Shown here: one piece after another, positions 22,108 to 31,699 of the stretch
Layout: every line of letters starts with the position of its first letter
How positions within the stretch are numbered: position 1 is the first letter of the stretch
Source: Cordylochernes scorpioides
Taxonomy: Eukaryota > Arthropoda > Arachnida > Pseudoscorpiones > Chernetidae
Reading direction: 5' to 3'
Length of the DNA stretch: 64,000 bases
Assembly (NCBI GenBank): GCA_030710605.1
Contig: CP092879.1
Coordinates: 40,238,842 to 40,302,841, forward strand
The notes under the pieces: generated by a model
Database searches by the model: none
Seen by the model: the letters and a program-made list of their open reading frames with translations, nothing else
Told to the model about the DNA's origin: nothing
Translations under genes and position numbers: made by a program

Positions 22108-23165
22108 TCCTGCATGGCTATCTGTGTGGCCCTTCTGGATCACGATTCCATATCATTATGACTGTTAAATAATATCTTTAACAACCCGATAAACAATAAA
22201 ACGGTCACTTCTATGCTTCAATTCTGCCGAGAAAAAATTCCGATATGTCTTGGTATGGAGCCCTACTTTGTACATAAGACATACCTTTTAAAAAGAAATT
22301 AAAATGTAAATACAATTTATAGAAGGAATTTCTTTTTCAATATCTACACTTCAATAAGCACAGTATGTGGCGTGACTTCTATCTATTTGCATATAAAAAA
22401 ACTTACCCTTTTTATATCCAAGAGAGAGAATGTTGAACCTTTCATGCAATTCTCATCTTTGCTTTATACTTCCCTCATGGTTTAGTAATTTTGAGGGCAA
22501 TCAATATAGTAGCAAATTTTAAAAGCATATGTATATTTGATATCAACTAAATTTGTCTTTTCATTTCATACTCAATAATATAAATTAATCAACAAGATCG
22601 GTAAAGAGACCTGTTAAATTGATAAATTCTCGTTATCAGCTATGTGCGACAAAAAGGTGACGTAAGGTTTTGTCAATTACACCCTATACCATAACTACAG
22701 GGAATGAGTTAGTGTGACGATGTCGTATGTAAGCATTGTTCCCCTCGGTGTATCGACGTACATATAGTCAGTTTATCATGGCGCTAAAGAGAGAGAAAAT
22801 AGAGATAACCCGGGCTCCTGGAGAGTAAATCGCCAACTACCCGGGCTGTACAGCTACAGTCTAGAAGTCTAGTCATGGGCAGAGCTGCGGTGAACCAGGT
22901 AGTTCCAGGCCGGCAGGGAGTCAGGAAGTAGGGGCAGGACTGAAGTCTTGTACTCCAAGTAGTGTCTGTAGTCTGTGTAGTATAAAATCTGGACAGGAGA
23001 AGAGGAGGTGATCCACAGTCTGTGACTCTTCCCGGCAGTGAGGACATGTTGGATCTAGATCTCTATGCCAGAGCGCTAGATCTGCCAGAACGCCCTGGCG
23101 CTAAATGTAGAGGCAAGAAGCGTCAAAAAATACCCCATGACTCTATTCTTGTATCATCGTAGATT
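22108..23165 (-). pseudogene. Tc1-like transposon remnant B
   Basis: Second decayed copy of the same family as remnant A. Long shared words include CTGTGTGGCC, CTGGATCACGATTCCATAT, GAAAAAATTCCGATATGTC, CATACATATAGTC-like and CATTCTTATATCAT-like strings in the same order. Copy B is split by the LINE tail at 22789-23096. Remnants A and B are tandem, in the same orientation. Confidence 0.6.
22789..23096 (-). mobile_element. LINE 3' end, 308-bp insertion with 9-bp target duplication
   Basis: A GC-richer block on the minus strand reads DPTCPHCREESQTVDHLLFS then CPDFILHRLQTLLG, the C-terminal zinc motif (C-x2-C, H-x4-C) of a jockey/R1-like reverse transcriptase. It is flanked by GGCGCTAAA on both sides (22780-22788 and 23097-23105), a 9-bp target-site duplication. 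The element is 5'-truncated, as is usual for LINE insertions. It split remnant B, so it is the younger of the two. Confidence 0.8.
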
Positions 23166-23533
23166 GTGTTACCACTAAGTTGATTTTTATTAGATTTTAT
23201 TATTCTATATATTGTATTTAGTCTTATTTATTGATTTAAAAAATATATATACAATATTTTTTATTAATACTATATATTACGAATGATTATATATCATGGA
23301 CTTTAGGGAATTTCGGAAATATTTGAGGAATTTAATATGGCTATTGTAATAGGAGGAATATTTTTGTGAAAAATGAAAAAGAAAGGTTATTTTCTAATTT
23401 TTATAGCTTAGTTCAATATGTATATACACTCCCTCCAAAGTCAATATAAAACAATTTGAAGCCATCACACACATATTATCAAACATATCCATCTATTTTG
23501 AAAATAGAGCAATCCATAAATAAATATTCAATT
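23166..23533. other. AT-rich stretch without a gene
   Basis: Nothing recognised. Confidence 0.4.
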
Positions 23534-23752
23534 CATAAAATAAAAGGATTTAAAAGCGCGAATGTTTCTTTCATACATAAAACGAACTTCTACTGTCCTT
23601 ACTGCGATGAAAAATATATTGGGAGGGCTTGGCTCATCAGTGGTGAACCCTCCCAGCGGTTTCGCCAATTTAATCCACCAGACCGCTTCTCAGAGCTCTA
23701 ATACTGTATTGGATCATTCTGCTTTTATATGCTACACTGAAGGATGGAATCT
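23534..23752 (+). repeat. Hairpin repeat family B, copy 2
   Basis: Nearly identical to 23905-24123, 371 bp downstream in the same orientation. Contains the GGGAGGG (23621-23627) and CCCTCCC (23648-23654) stem with GGCTCATCAGTGGTGAA as loop, then AGCGGTTTCGCCAATTTAAT. No coding capacity: the short plus and minus frames are accidental. Confidence 0.8.
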
Positions 23753-23904
23753 TAGAAATGGTTTTCAAGTAAACTATGGACATAAGCTTATAGGACAGTA
23801 GAATTACATTCAAATATTTGCTTCGAGAAATGCTCTTCAGCAAACCATAAAGACAAAGCCATTAGGAATAAATTAACACAAAGCAATAACGCGCCATCTA
23901 TACA

Positions 23905-24123
23905 TATAAAATAAAAGGATTTAAAAGCGCGAATGTTTCTTTTATACATAAAACGAACTTCTACTGTCCTTACTGCGATGAAAAATATATTGGGAGGGCT
24001 TGGCTCATCAGTGGTGAACCCTCCCAGCGGTTTCGCCAATTTAATCCACCAGACCGCTTCTCAGAGCTCTAATACTGTATCGGATCATTCTGCTTTTATA
24101 AGCTACACTGAAGGATGGAATCT
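23905..24123 (+). repeat. Hairpin repeat family B, copy 3
   Basis: Matches copy 2 over about 219 bp with only a few substitutions. The region between them (23753-23904) is unrelated, so this is a direct duplication or two insertions of one family. The stem is at 23992-23998 and 24019-24025. Confidence 0.8.
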
Positions 24124-24299
24124 TTAAAATCTTTAAAAGATTAATATCATAATTTTTTTGCATAATTATTTCGAGACAAAATGAAAAAAGAGAACTAGAT
24201 TATGACTAGAATATTATAGGTTTATCTGCTATAAACCATGATATTTATTGAATGAAAAGGTCATATATTTTTTGCAATATTTTAAAGTGTCTATCGTAA

Positions 24300-24425
24300 A
24301 GATAGAGACTGCCCCCGGCCGGCATTCATATTTAGAGAAGTTCTCCTGACGAAGACAAAATAATTTTGTCGAAACGTTGAGAAAAAAAAAAAAACTCCAA
24401 CTGGCCGAAGTGTCTATTTTTCATA
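24300..24425 (+). repeat. Snap-back motif CTGACGA...GAAACG
   Basis: TTCTC (24341-24345) pairs with GAGAA (24379-24383). Inside lie CTGACGA (24346-24352), a 7-bp hairpin GACAAAA/TTTTGTC, and GAAACG (24371-24376), followed by an A run and GGCCGAAGTGTC. The same downstream words (CGAGACAATAAAAAAGAT, GGCGAAGTATC) recur in the foldback at 31479-31639. Confidence 0.5.
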
Positions 24426-24637
24426 TAAATTGAAGGGTTTAGTAGTTTTTTAAATCCTCATCGTGATTACCTACAGATTTTCAAATTTATTTCCCATATA
24501 AATGTATAGCAGTAATAAGAAGACCAAGAAGACCATTTGTGAGATGGAAAAATCCAAAAACCAAGACTTTCTGGAGAAGGATGGCATAGAGACAATGAGG
24601 CCATAACGACCTACAGAAGATGGACCACCCGCTATGA

Positions 24638-24840
24638 AATAAGAATATAAACTGTAGCAATGCGTTTTTTATTCGTGCAAAGTACAAGTTTTCGGATCTT
24701 TATAATCCTTCCACAGGCATAGCTATAAGTTGAGAAAATGAGGATATATTTCAATATTGTTTACATATATATTTAAAGACAAACAAAAACCAAATATATA
24801 TAAAGAAACGCATTTCTACTGTTTATATTCTCATTTTATA
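24638..24840. repeat. Foldback repeat family D, copy 1
   Basis: ATATAAACTGTAGCAATGCG at the left is mirrored by CGCATTTCTACTGTTTATAT at the right. TTCGGATCTTTATAATCCTT and CACAGGCATA are shared with the better-preserved copy at 50113-50322. Confidence 0.6.
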
Positions 24841-24984
24841 CTTTGTGATGCATTAGCGCGCCATCTGTTATGAAAATTCTAAACTATTATAGATGCCTAT
24901 GATTCTTCCATACCCATTCCAAGATTCTAGCATCAGTATCACTATAAAAGGAAAACCAAAAAATGCAATATAACAGTGGTATGG

Positions 24985-25112
24985 TAGATTAAACTGTGAA
25001 ACCGCTGGGAGGGTTCACCACTAATGAGCCAGTCCTTCCCATTAATTCTTCCATTGCAGTAAGGGCAGTAGAAATTGTTTAATTTTTAAAATAATCATAC
25101 GCGTCTATAATA
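24985..25112 (-). repeat. Hairpin repeat family B, copy 4 (interrupted)
   Basis: Reverse-orientation copy: GGGAGGG (25007-25013), a loop with CACTAATGAGCC, then CCTTCCC (25034-25040), then TGCAGTAAGGGCAGTAGAAA. It continues to ACGCGTCTATAATA and is then split by the MITE at 25113-25376; GTTTCGAATTTT resumes at 25389. The unsplit junction is present at 29308-29375. Confidence 0.65.
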
Positions 25113-25376
25113 TAGATGGAAATTTTGCCGGGAGGATATTGATCTAAAGAGACAAGGGTCGCCTCTCCCGTCAAAAAGGACGTCAAAACGATCTAAAGTC
25201 CGCCCTAGGCTGACGAGGGCCATTAGCCATGGTCTCTAGGTGGACGCCTTTCAGTTTGCCAAAGCTGGTGTTGTGCTTTGTCACCGACCCGAGGCCGCTA
25301 ATTTGCGGCGACGGTCAATAGATGGCGTCTGGTTTTGACGTCTATTTTGACGGGAGAGGCGACCCTTGTCTCTTTA
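25113..25376. mobile_element. MITE with ~48-bp inverted repeats
   Basis: Arms CTAAAGAGACAAGGGTCGCC (from 25144) and the inverse GGCGACCCTTGTCTCTTTAG (to about 25377) extend for about 48 bp, including GTCAAAA and GACGTCAAAAC. The interior is GC-rich and non-coding. The insertion is bounded by GCGTCTATAATA at 25101-25112 and 25377-25388, a 12-bp direct repeat. The left end has an extra 31 bp before the arm, so the exact left terminus is uncertain. Confidence 0.75.
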
Positions 25377-25410
25377 GCGTCTATAATAGTTTCGAATTTT
25401 ATATTATTTA

Positions 25411-26210
25411 TAGCAATTTTCTCTTCTAGTACACTCTGAAATCATGGGTCCATCGAGAGTTGATAAAATGATGAGATTCCTTGACATGCCCAGTTTGATC
25501 AACTTTCGGTAGGTATTTGTAGCAAACATTTCCCAATGCCAATCCTTCCCTTGGCTAAACAATGCGGTAGCAATCGAATGTCAACGGCCTGATTGGAACC
25601 TTGAAGCCAGAAGTGGGCAATTAATTTGCATGTTCCAGTGGCAAACAATTTAGAATGGCCTTAGAACTAGGTCATGGTGGACTAAGGGTCAAAGAGTGGG
25701 ATGCCGTTTATAGATCGAGTGTTCCTTTTAACCTTAGAAGTCGATTAGAAGTTGGAGCTTTGTGTCCCAGGAACTCAAATGGCCACTATCGCATTTTTTT
25801 ACTGATCTCGTATTTAAGGAATTAGGTTAATTATGTAATCGATAAAATTCTAAAAAGGATAAAAAGCAATGTCCCAACTTATTTATCAAAAGGAAAAATA
25901 GAGGAATGGGCAAGCCCTTCATCAGGTTGATGCACAGAGGAATCTCAAATAATAATTCTATTACTCTAAAATTGTTAAGCTATTTACGACCTTTGCCGAA
26001 ATATGCTATTATTATTTCAATAAAATACGGTTCGGCATTACCTTATTTATCCTTTATACCTTCATAAATTACGTGATGAATTTGATCATAAAGACCAAGA
26101 ATTCGATTGTTTTATTTGTAAATTGAGGTTATTCTGTCGACAGGATAATCTATTGCAGATCAAGATTCTCACTCCTCCACTATCTATGCTTATATATATA
26201 TATATATATA
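25411..26210. other. Stretch without a recognised gene
   Basis: Slightly less AT-rich between 25500 and 25800 but with no sustained reading frame. A TA microsatellite lies at 26190-26211. Confidence 0.35.
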
Positions 26211-26348
26211 TTAAAATAGGGGCATATTTTGAGAGAATCAAAATATTTATTAAATATCAATATTTTCCGAGAAGAAGATAGGCGAACAGCCTCGTCGAAA
26301 TATTCAAATTAAATAAATATTTTGATCCAAAATATGCCCCTATTTTAA
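26211..26348. mobile_element. Small foldback element
   Basis: TTAAAATAGGGGCATATTTT at the left end and its inverse at the right end form arms of about 37-42 bp, ending within a TA-rich target. The interior holds GAGAAGAAGATAGGCGAACA then GCCTCGTCGAAATATTC (26270-26305), a snap-back motif of the type listed at 24341-24383. Confidence 0.75.
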
Positions 26349-26399
26349 TTATCATAAATGAATTGCTCTCTCTATATTTAACAATATATATATATATTA

Positions 26400-26690
26400 T
26401 TATCCGAAGTACACGTGGTGCAGACTAGGATAATCATGGTGGGTAGAAGTTGGCGACTGCTTTTATTGTATGTACACCACATGTCTACACATGTGAAAAT
26501 CAGTTCGACTTTTGCACTTATAAGTTTGGTTACTTGCACTTGCTGGTGGGGTTGGACTTTTGCAAGAATCGAGGGCCATTGGAGCATTTTTTTAATTATA
26601 AAAAAAAGTGCCCAATGCGGGATTCGATCCCGGGTCGTAGCGGTCGAAAACCAACGTTTCAGACCACTCTTACACTACCCCTGGATGAAT
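26400..26690 (-). mobile_element. Second tRNA-derived SINE candidate
   Basis: On the minus strand a tRNA-like region (about 26685 to 26608) has A box TAGTGTAAGAGTGG (26677-26664) and B box GGATCGAATCC (26630-26620). It runs into a T-run and then a unique tail down to about 26400. The acceptor ends do not pair well and the anticodon arm is distorted, so it is not a functional tRNA. I found no second copy in this window, so SINE status rests on the promoter boxes only. Confidence 0.5.
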
Positions 26691-26805
26691 ATGTGAAAGA
26701 GAACTGTTGTTAGTTCCAGTATTGAATTCATTTCTTACAAATATAGAGTTTTCCAAATGTGCTACAGAGATTCTTAGTAGTTTAATATATTAAAAGAAAA
26801 TTTCC

Positions 26806-26844
26806 ACCGAATTAATAATGATAATTTATCATTATTAATTCGGT
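26806..26844. repeat. 39-nt near-perfect palindrome
   Basis: ACCGAATTAATAATGATAA is followed directly by its inverse, leaving almost no loop. It would extrude as a hairpin. Function unknown. Confidence 0.8.
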
Positions 26845-27204
26845 AGATGATAAAGATATCCCTAAAAGAAAGTATAAATATGGTACCGACCACGATATAG
26901 GGAAAACACAGGTTCTTGGAAACCAGACGCTAACTTTCGAGTTTAACAGATACTAATAGTACATTCCAATAACTAGTGTTACAAATACTATATTAGGGTG
27001 AAAAATCATGTTGCCAAAATAAAAAAAAATATTTTTTAAAATTTAATTAATATTTTCTAGCTTTCATGCCCGAAAGATCATGGAACGAATTACATTTATT
27101 AAAAGAATCTTAACTCTGGAAGCCTGATGTTTTCACTCTAATATTGATACAAGGTATTGTTTTATTGAAATACTAAATAAAGAGAATGGACACTATGCTA
27201 AAGT

Positions 27205-27300
27205 GATATGATAGATTATAAACTTGATTAAACCACTAAGAAGTTTCATCATTAATGATTTAAGTCTTCCCAATATATTTTTACATTTTGCATTCATAGT
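27205..27300 (-). repeat. Hairpin repeat family B, very diverged copy
   Basis: Keeps the order TGATTAAACCACTAAGAAG, CATCATTAATGATT, AGTCTTCCCAATATATTTTT, matching the family B order of loop and stem at low identity. Confidence 0.35.
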
Positions 27301-27334
27301 CTTCTTCTTCTTTCTTATCTCCACTCAATCATAT

Positions 27335-27657
27335 TAGGGTATAAAGCTTGATATTTGACAACTATCATGACTGGGTGAAGTAGAATGCGTCTGCCTTTGT
27401 CATTACGACTGGGAGCACTACTCAGTGGCAGGCCGACTTAGCTCCAAAAGAAATTGCCACCTCTGACATGAAGAACAGACGCCATGTACAGCCGCCCCTA
27501 ACATGGAGTACAAACACTGCTCATCCTGTATCCCTGGATTAGGAGCTCTTACAGGGTACTATCTGCCGGGCCAGCTGATTCCAGGTTTTTCAGCGAGCTT
27601 GTTACTGTTCCCCCTCCTCCTTTTTCATCCGGGCTTGGGACCGGCAAAGACGGAGTT
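27335..27657. other. GC-richer block of unknown origin
   Basis: About 320 bp with balanced base composition inside AT-rich DNA, ending GGGACCGGCAAAGACGGAG. No frame is open along it. It may be the 3' untranslated end of a LINE; I cannot identify it. Confidence 0.35.
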
Positions 27658-27660
27658 GCA

Positions 27661-27839
27661 TTTATAGTAATTGTAGAAATTTAATTTCCATCTATCGTTA
27701 TATTTTTATACAAATAAATTTACTAGCAATGTGTTTCTTTAAATAATACCATCAAATATCAATAAATATATCAATATCAATTGATGAAATTATTCAAAAG
27801 AAACACATTGCGAGTAAATTTATAGTAATTGTAGAAATT
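27661..27839. repeat. Inverted repeat with flanking 21-bp direct repeats
   Basis: TTTATAGTAATTGTAGAAAT occurs at 27661-27680 and 27819-27838. Between them AAATTTACTAGCAATGTGTT and its inverse AACACATTGCGAGTAAATTT form arms of about 32 bp. The direct repeats could be an unusually long target duplication or part of the element. Confidence 0.6.
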
Positions 27840-27965
27840 GATTCTTTATGTTTTAGAATAAATTGTGATAACACAATTCTTTATACAACATGCAGATGAC
27901 ACTATGTATATTCTTATCAATATAAAAACATATATAGTTATAGAATGATTATGGTGTTATATACA

Positions 27966-28485
27966 GTTTTAAAATTACAAAATATTTTCTCACAATGAGT
28001 TTTTTTTATTACAAAACGCTAGCTCTAAAGTGATAATCGCTCTTCAACGGGTTTAATAAAACATCGACTATATCTTACTAGAAATATTTACAAAACATAC
28101 GCGCGCAGCGTGGATATTTACAACTGAAATTTTTAAATTAATAAGTAATTTAACAATGTTATGGAATAGGTCTATTTACCTTTTTAGGGCATCCAGAACC
28201 TATAAAATTGATCTATTGATTTCTTCTAAGATATCGGTATTGTGATGGTAAATCTATCTTCCTGTTTATGCTATTATATTCATTGGGAATGAGAGATTCT
28301 AAGAGTAACCGTTGATATTTGTTCAGTTGTAAATATCCACGCTGCGCGCGTATGTTTTGTAAATATTTCTTTTAAGATATAGTCGATGTTTTATTAAGCC
28401 CGTTGAAGAGCGATTATCGCTTGAAAGCTAGCGTTTTGTAATAAAAGGAAACTCATTATGAGAAAATATTTTGTAATTTAAAAAC
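27966..28485. mobile_element. Long foldback element with ~163-bp arms
   Basis: The left arm (27966-28128) and right arm (28322-28485) are inverted copies, about 95% alike by eye, for instance ACATACGCGCGCAGCGTGGA against its inverse. The interior is 193 bp, AT-rich, non-coding. Each arm carries a snap-back motif (GTTGAAGAGCGATTATCGCT then TGAAAGC, 28402-28428) followed by AATAAAA. Non-autonomous, foldback type. Confidence 0.85.
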
Positions 28486-28930
28486 TTTTTTTCACAATTT
28501 TATCATGAATATAGACAGTTTTTCTATTATTCATTTTATTTTGATAAACAAAACATGTCAATAAGTTAATTCATAGCAATTGTATGCTATTTAAACTAAC
28601 ATTGAGACTTGAATATAAGGTCGTTATAAGAAAATGATCAGTTATTAAATTCTATGATGACTTTCCCCACAAAAGAAATAGCCAGGTTACAAAGGCACAA
28701 ATAAAATATATTGCTCTCTCCTTCCATTATATCTGGAAAGCTTTTCCCTTCTTCCACTCTTTCCTTGTTACTCTCTCCTCTTTTATTTTGTCGGAACTGA
28801 AGTCCACTGGGAGTTTGTCGCTTTGTGTGGGACACAGGTTTTATGATTCTTCCCAGGGGTCATCTCTATAAAGTACTTCGTTTCAGAATATCCTGTTGAT
28901 CTGTATATTTATATCCAATTGTTGCATAAA
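28486..28930. other. AT-rich stretch without a gene
   Basis: Nothing recognised. The 65-codon minus frame at 28638-28835 has no family resemblance. Confidence 0.4.
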
Positions 28931-28939
28931 AGTCTAATT

Positions 28940-29165
28940 CTGTCATGTTGTTGTTGTTGTCGTGTCTGATGAAGAGCCTCAGATGTCTCCATGCATCTCT
29001 ATCACAGCAGCAGCAATGTCCACTATCTTGGTTGTGTAAAGCTGCTACTGTGGGTCTATGTCAATTTTCTGTAAGGCTGCGGCCATTGCTGGGCATGAGA
29101 ATAAGTGAGTAGGTGTTAGTTCGACACCAGGACAGTTGTTGCATGCCCTATGCAATCCTGCCATG
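28940..29165 (-). pseudogene. 3' end of the RNase H-bearing LINE
   Basis: On the minus strand this matches the ends of the LINE copies at 47780-48003 and 62780-63004, including the C-terminal zinc motif region (GCAACAACTGTCCTGGTGT), ATGGCCGCAGCCTT, and the CATGGAGACATCTGAGGCTC end followed by a CAA run. The remainder of the LINE is missing, as expected from 5' truncation. Confidence 0.8.
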
Positions 29166-29307
29166 TCGTAGCCTTATTATTACGGTATGATTAAACTTCG
29201 AGCTATAGATAAACTCCCATGAACGCCGGCCCATCGGTTTAATGACCATCTCCTTAAGTGACTACTTTTCTAAAATAAAAAAAAACGAATGATTCAACAA
29301 ACATCTA

Positions 29308-29375
29308 ATTGAAAATTCTAAACTATTATAGACGCGTATGAATATCTTAAAAATTAAACAATTTCTAAATCTCTT
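29308..29375 (-). repeat. Family B fragment; empty-site relative of the 25.1-kb MITE
   Basis: On the minus strand it reads GAAATTGTTTAATTTTTAAG, CATACGCGTCTATAATAGTT, AGAATTTT without interruption. This is the sequence split at 25112/25389 by the MITE. Confidence 0.7.
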
Positions 29376-29476
29376 TAGTTATCTTGTGTATTGTAAAATA
29401 ATATATCAAAGTATATTTGCTTTTTTGTTCGGAAATTAAACTTTCATAATGATAAGGCACAATTTGGATTATAGAT

Positions 29477-29605
29477 TATAAACACATGGTAATATGATCA
29501 AATTCAAATAAATGAATAGTGTATGACGTTTCGCTTACAACGTTGTTAGCGAAACGTCACATACTATTTATTTATTTGATTTGGTTTTATTACGTTGTGT
29601 TTAGA
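29477..29605. repeat. Foldback around GACGTTTCGCT/AGCGAAACGTC
   Basis: Arms of about 52-60 bp meet at a GTTGT centre. The inner part (GACGTTTCGCTTACAAC and its inverse) is nearly perfect; the outer part pairs CAAATAAATGAATAG with CTATTTATTTATTTG. Confidence 0.7.
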
Positions 29606-29608
29606 ACT

Positions 29609-30160
29609 TTCATAAGTAAATATATTTGAATCTCAAATCAAATAATCAAATACGCTGAGGTAAAAAGTTAATTTGCTTCTTCTCTTTTGATTAGAATCCC
29701 AGAATATTGAGGCTTTCTCTTGTCAACATGTTGAACCAGTTTAGGTTTTTTAGCACAAGGGAAATTAAGAATTTTATACACATATACAATGCCTTATTCG
29801 CTGTGAATATATTGGGGTTTGTAAGTGTTGAATTTACGTGTTTTTTTTCTTTAGAAAGAAATCCTAGGATAAATGAAAAAAAGGAATTTCAAAATGTTCA
29901 AATAATATTCAAAAATTCTAACAATTTCTCTATTTTATTTATTACCAGTTGCAAACAAAACACGCTATATCCGATCTGGATAATTGCGCGTGAAACTATT
30001 TACAATAATTCATATTGTAGTAGAATAGGTAACAGAAGCAGATAGAAGAAATCGCAAGGTAGTTATTTACAGTATGTTAAGCAATGATGGAAGTTGATTT
30101 AATGAAGTTATCTGTAATACATAATTAGTATCGTGGTTTTTGTGCTGGTGAGATCAGTTT
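29609..30160. other. AT-rich stretch without a gene
   Basis: A 112-codon frame (29707-30045) has biased AT-rich composition and no recognisable domain, so I do not call it a gene. Confidence 0.4.
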
Positions 30161-30162
30161 AA

Positions 30163-30315
30163 CAACCTTATATCTTCATTATCACAGGTTTACGGATTTC
30201 AGAAAATAACAAAAAGGTATAAGACCCCGCACTATTTTTATTTTTATTTTTTATTTATATTATTAATAAAAAATATTTTCTGAGTCTTATACCTTTTTTG
30301 CAACCTTATATCTTA
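30163..30315. repeat. Inverted repeat with flanking direct repeats
   Basis: AAAAAGGTATAAGAC (30211-30225) and GTCTTATACCTTTTT (30284-30298) are inverted. CAACCTTATATCTT flanks at 30163-30176 and 30301-30314. Confidence 0.6.
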
Positions 30316-30319
30316 ATCA

Positions 30320-31275
30320 GACGATAATTTGTTTCATATAAAATTATCAAATCATGGATATTATAAATTTCTAATTATGATATATAATATTCACTAAAAT
30401 TTAGTGTCCAAAATATTCGAATAATACAATTTTACTAAAAATTTTTAAACGTAAAACTATTTAAATAATCTACAAAATAAACGTCGCAGAAAATTTTCAT
30501 TCAGTTAAATTCTCTATTTAGTTTTAGAATAGTCAAATTCAATATATAAGTGGGTATAATAATTCCATTTATTTTTGACTGAATATATATTTCTAATTCT
30601 GCCTTTCATATTTAAGAGAGAATTTAATAGAAATAAATTTAAACTAATTGCCCTTCAAGTAGATTGAATTGAAGTGAGTTATATTCCTTTATATCACTAT
30701 TCTATTGCTTTATTAACCTAATTAAAGATTTTAAAATAGCACTTAACGATGTTTTTAAATATATTTCTATTTCATATTTAATTTCAGAAAATTCGATTAA
30801 AATATTTTTATTTTAAAATTATTTAAATATCGTATAGACACCTAAATAATTTAAATATTTTCAAACAAATCTCTAAATAAAGTTTATTTTTATTTTTAAT
30901 ATTCTATATACAGTTACGAGCGTCATTCCTCATCTCCTAATCAATCAGTCATCAGTTTTCATCTCTGTCACCGTTTGCTTTTTTTTTTGGAATGGCGCCC
31001 TCCTATTGGTTGGCTACGGTCACGCCACCTTTGCCCCCCCCCACTCGCTATTTCGTCTTTGTAACTATTGTGTTGGAGCGGGTTGCTCCCTAAATAAATG
31101 CATATATTAGATAATAACCAAATGGAATCCTCTCTTTCTTTTTCCCAGTAAGAGACGCCTACGTAAGCCAACAGTACATAGACAGATAAAGCACATAGGC
31201 TATAGTTATTAACTAACATATGCAATTATTTAAGGCGCCAATTTATAATTGTAACAAATAGTATTTGAATCAAAA
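30320..31275. other. AT-rich stretch without a gene
   Basis: No gene recognised. A short GC-richer patch at about 30990-31055 has a C run (31036-31045) but no readable product. Confidence 0.4.
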
Positions 31276-31277
31276 CA

Positions 31278-31330
31278 TTCAATCGGGTAAAACACGGGCG
31301 TTGCCCGGGTCATTCGGCTAGTATTATATA
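31278..31330 (-). repeat. CCCGG/CCCGGG terminal motif repeat, copy 2
   Basis: Reverse complement of the layout at 2551-2625: on the minus strand ATAATACTAGC, then ACCCGGGCAACGCCCGTGTT. Confidence 0.5.
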
Positions 31331-31478
31331 AAAGGATCTTAATATCATTATTTTAAAGTGTTTGAGATAAATATTCATTTATATTTAGATTCAAAAATAT
31401 TTTCTTACCTATAAATAAATGCATTTATAATTTTCGTATAGGCTTCCTGGCCAGCACATTCATAGTTCTTCAAATTCA

Positions 31479-31639
31479 AGATACTTCGACCAATTAATCT
31501 TTTTTATTATCTCGATGTTTCAACAAAAATATTTTTGTCAAAACGTCGAGACAATAAAAAAGATCAATTGACCGAAGAGGAGAAATTATTTTTGTCGAAA
31601 CATCGAGACAATAAAAAAGATTAACTGGCGAAGTATCTT
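31479..31639. repeat. Foldback with one left and two right arms
   Basis: AAGATACTTCGACCAATTAA leads to ATTATCTCGATGTTTC. The inverse arm appears twice downstream (GTCAAAACGTCGAGACAATA, then GTCGAAACATCGAGACAATA), each followed by AAAAAGAT and a CCGAAG/GGCGAAG word. This is an arm amplified in tandem. Confidence 0.7.
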
Positions 31640-31699
31640 TAATTTGTAGAATTTATATTTTTATTAAGGATATTTTTTATTTCAATAATGGACATCGGG

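Noticed and set aside
23456-24127. Paired short frames on both strands around 23.5-24.1 kb
   Set aside because: They repeat because the DNA is duplicated; both strands are open by chance and no family is recognisable.
24487-24687. Possible RT C-terminal piece (RRPRRPFVRWKN)
   Set aside because: Weak similarity to the GRPRxRWxDD end of some reverse transcriptases, but stops follow at once and the catalytic-region context is missing.
26608-26685. Functional tRNA gene
   Set aside because: The promoter boxes are present but the acceptor ends do not pair and the anticodon arm is irregular.
29707-30045. 112-codon plus-strand frame
   Set aside because: Only AT-rich codons, no domain, no neighbours that suggest a gene.
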